A stretch of 46,905 bases of DNA from CAZMGV01 sp964621525 [NCBI: uncultured bacterium] (GTDB taxonomy: Bacteria > JAGRBM01). The DNA lies in NCBI GenBank assembly GCA_964621525.1, contig CAZUMS010000013.1, positions 1-46,905 of the forward strand, read 5' to 3'. The notes below the pieces were generated by a model. That model saw nothing but the letters and a program-made list of their open reading frames with translations. It had not been told where the DNA came from and searched no databases. Positions 45,706 to 46,905 of the stretch are shown here, one piece after another (positions within the stretch are counted from its first letter, which is position 1; the number at the start of each line of letters is the position of its first letter). The position numbers were made by a program, and so were the translations under genes.

Positions 45706-46857
45706 TCAGAACCCCAGTTCCTTCTCGAGATCGTCCTGCTCCTTGCGGAACTTCGACCTGTCGGCGTCGGACTTCTTCAGGCTCTCCACCGACTTCTTCG
45801 CCCCTTCGGCCATCTTCTGGGCTTCCTTCTCGAACTGTTTCGTCATCGCCTTCATTTTCGCCTCGTTGCCCGAAACGCCGTACCAACCCGCCGCGTCCAT
45901 CGTCTTTCCGGCCGCCGCGGCTTCATCGCCTTTCTTCTCCGCAGTCTTCTGGACTGCGGGAACCTTCTGCTCGGCGGGAGCGAACCGGTAAAACGCGATG
46001 GCGCTCTGGAGCGTTTGCGGGGACGAGCCGTTTTTTGCCAGATCGTCGCCTCTCAGAACGGCACGTTCGGCGATCTTCTTCAGGAGAGGATCAGAATAAA
46101 ACTCGGCCCATGACCTCGACCGCTGGAGCGTTGCCAGCGAGCGCTGCGACGGGTCGCCCGCGATGTTGACCTCCTTGAGATTCCACTCCTTCTCTTCGGT
46201 GGCGAACACCGCAGCCGCCTGGACAGAGGCATTGGCCTTCAGCTCCGCTTCGTACTTCGGATCGGTCCGGTAGGTGTCGTCAGTACCGTTGAAATCCCTG
46301 CGGTTCGAAAAGTGACGGAAAGCTTCGCCGAAGGCCCCCGGGTCCGCCGGGTTCGCCCGCCAGAGCTCGCCCATGAGGCGGTCCGAATCAGCGTAGTTGC
46401 GGGAATCCTCGTACCAACCGAAAGCCGTGGCCTGGGGGCCCGCCTTGAGCCGCTGTCCGCTTACGCAGGAGCCGGAAGGCAGCGGTTCCTTCGGGATTTC
46501 CGATCCTTCCCCGGCATTGCTCATGGCATCGTGGTACTTCTTACAGACCGGATCCGGCACAGTCACCGTCAGCGGCGCCGAACCGTATTTCCTCCCGGCC
46601 TTTTCCGCTGCCTGACCCAGCAGCTTGCCCACCCGCTGGCGTTCCCTGTCGGCATCCGGAAGACATCCCAGTGAATTTCCGTAATAGAGATACGCCTCGA
46701 ACAGGTTGCCCGAAGCCTCGGCCTTCTTCGCTGCCGCATGGTTGGCTTTCGTCTCCTTCACCAGTTCGGGCCAGTTGCAATCGACACCGTCGGCCAGTGC
46801 CATGGCAGGCGCCGAGAGTGACAGCGCCGCTGCGAAAACGATCCAGTTCCGGGTCAT
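45706..46857 (-). CDS. Secreted protein of unknown function
   Basis: This 383-residue exported protein has a signal peptide (FAAALSLSAPAMALA, cleavage near residue 22). The mature part has several paired Cys residues (CNW, GCLPD, VCKKY, GSCVSG) and helical segments rich in Ala, Lys and Glu, and the C-terminus (about 320-383) is a highly charged coiled coil. No catalytic motif is visible. A TPR-like arrangement is possible for the helical middle, but I cannot confirm it. The RBS is GGAGAGAT-like just upstream of the ATG. Confidence 0.75.
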   Translation of the reverse strand: MTRNWIVFAAALSLSAPAMALADGVDCNWPELVKETKANHAAAKKAEASGNLFEAYLYYGNSLGCLPDADRERQRVGKLLGQAAEKAGRKYGSAPLTVTVPDPVCKKYHDAMSNAGEGSEIPKEPLPSGSCVSGQRLKAGPQATAFGWYEDSRNYADSDRLMGELWRANPADPGAFGEAFRHFSNRRDFNGTDDTYRTDPKYEAELKANASVQAAAVFATEEKEWNLKEVNIAGDPSQRSLATLQRSRSWAEFYSDPLLKKIAERAVLRGDDLAKNGSSPQTLQSAIAFYRFAPAEQKVPAVQKTAEKKGDEAAAAGKTMDAAGWYGVSGNEAKMKAMTKQFEKEAQKMAEGAKKSVESLKKSDADRSKFRKEQDDLEKELGF

Positions 46858-46872
46858 GATCTCTCCTCAGCA

Positions 46873-46896
46873 GAAACCCGCCTTCGGGCGGGTTTC
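46873..46896. terminator. Hairpin with UUCG loop at window edge
   Basis: A perfect 10-bp stem GAAACCCGCC/GGCGGGTTTC with a TTCG loop lies 16 nt upstream of the last gene's start. It is probably the terminator of a minus-strand gene beyond the window; the T-run is short and partly inside the stem. Confidence 0.55.
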
Positions 46897-46905
46897 CGGT
46901 TTCAG

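Overview
The window is about 47 kb of mostly GC-rich DNA. It carries a gene mix typical of environmental deltaproteobacteria-like lineages (Myxococcota, Desulfobacterota or related uncultured groups). Supporting traits are outer-membrane lipoproteins, a sigma-54 response regulator, an imelysin/di-heme oxidoreductase cluster, MpaB-type oxygenase with acyl-CoA dehydrogenase, and a giant Ig-like/TSP3 lipoprotein. This assignment is inference from gene content; there is no rRNA or other strong phylogenetic marker.

Layout: (1) 1-2.6 kb is an accessory end. It has a dense cluster of GC-rich hairpins with a duplicated 29-bp block, a translationally coupled pair (GNAT-like protein plus a small basic protein), and a visibly AT-richer BRCT-domain gene. 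(2) 2.7-5.4 kb is a compact sulfur cluster: APS kinase (cysC), an AprA-like flavoprotein and an AprB-like ferredoxin. No sat or dsr genes are present, so it looks assimilatory and possibly a PAPS reductase. (3) tRNA-Gln(CTG) at 5507-5580 has its last 44 nt repeated exactly at 8799-8842. The repeats bracket a 3.3-kb segment with an SDR, a carotenoid-cleavage oxygenase and an SRPBCC protein, but no integrase. (4) 9.05-14.1 kb is a co-directional run of imelysin lipoprotein, di-heme oxidoreductase, second imelysin and an HTTM (vitamin-K-carboxylase-like) membrane protein. (5) 14.3-16.6 kb is a membrane pyrophosphatase with a strong terminator. (6) 16.6-19.7 kb has a TetR repressor divergent from an MpaB-family oxygenase and an acyl-CoA dehydrogenase, with a palindromic operator candidate between them. 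(7) 19.8-23 kb has a REC-PAS-GGDEF-EAL c-di-GMP protein, a small unknown gene and a class I glutamine amidotransferase. (8) 23.2-30 kb has a fatty-acid desaturase behind an AT-rich leader, an RHH protein with a C-terminal Cys/His cluster, a large unknown lipoprotein, an NtrC-type regulator and a methyltransferase. (9) 30.1-44.5 kb is one gene for a 4788-residue lipoprotein: 14 Ig-like repeats, Ca-binding TSP3-type blocks, FG-GAP-like sections, Asp-box repeats, a beta-helix section and five copies of a phage-structural-like motif. (10) The right end has a HAD hydrolase and a secreted protein of unknown role.

The most notable points are the cysC-aprAB-like cluster, the integrase-free segment bounded by tRNA-derived repeats, the imelysin/di-heme/HTTM cluster, and the giant surface lipoprotein with a CRP-like site upstream. 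I found no CRISPR array, insertion sequence or recombinase in the window.
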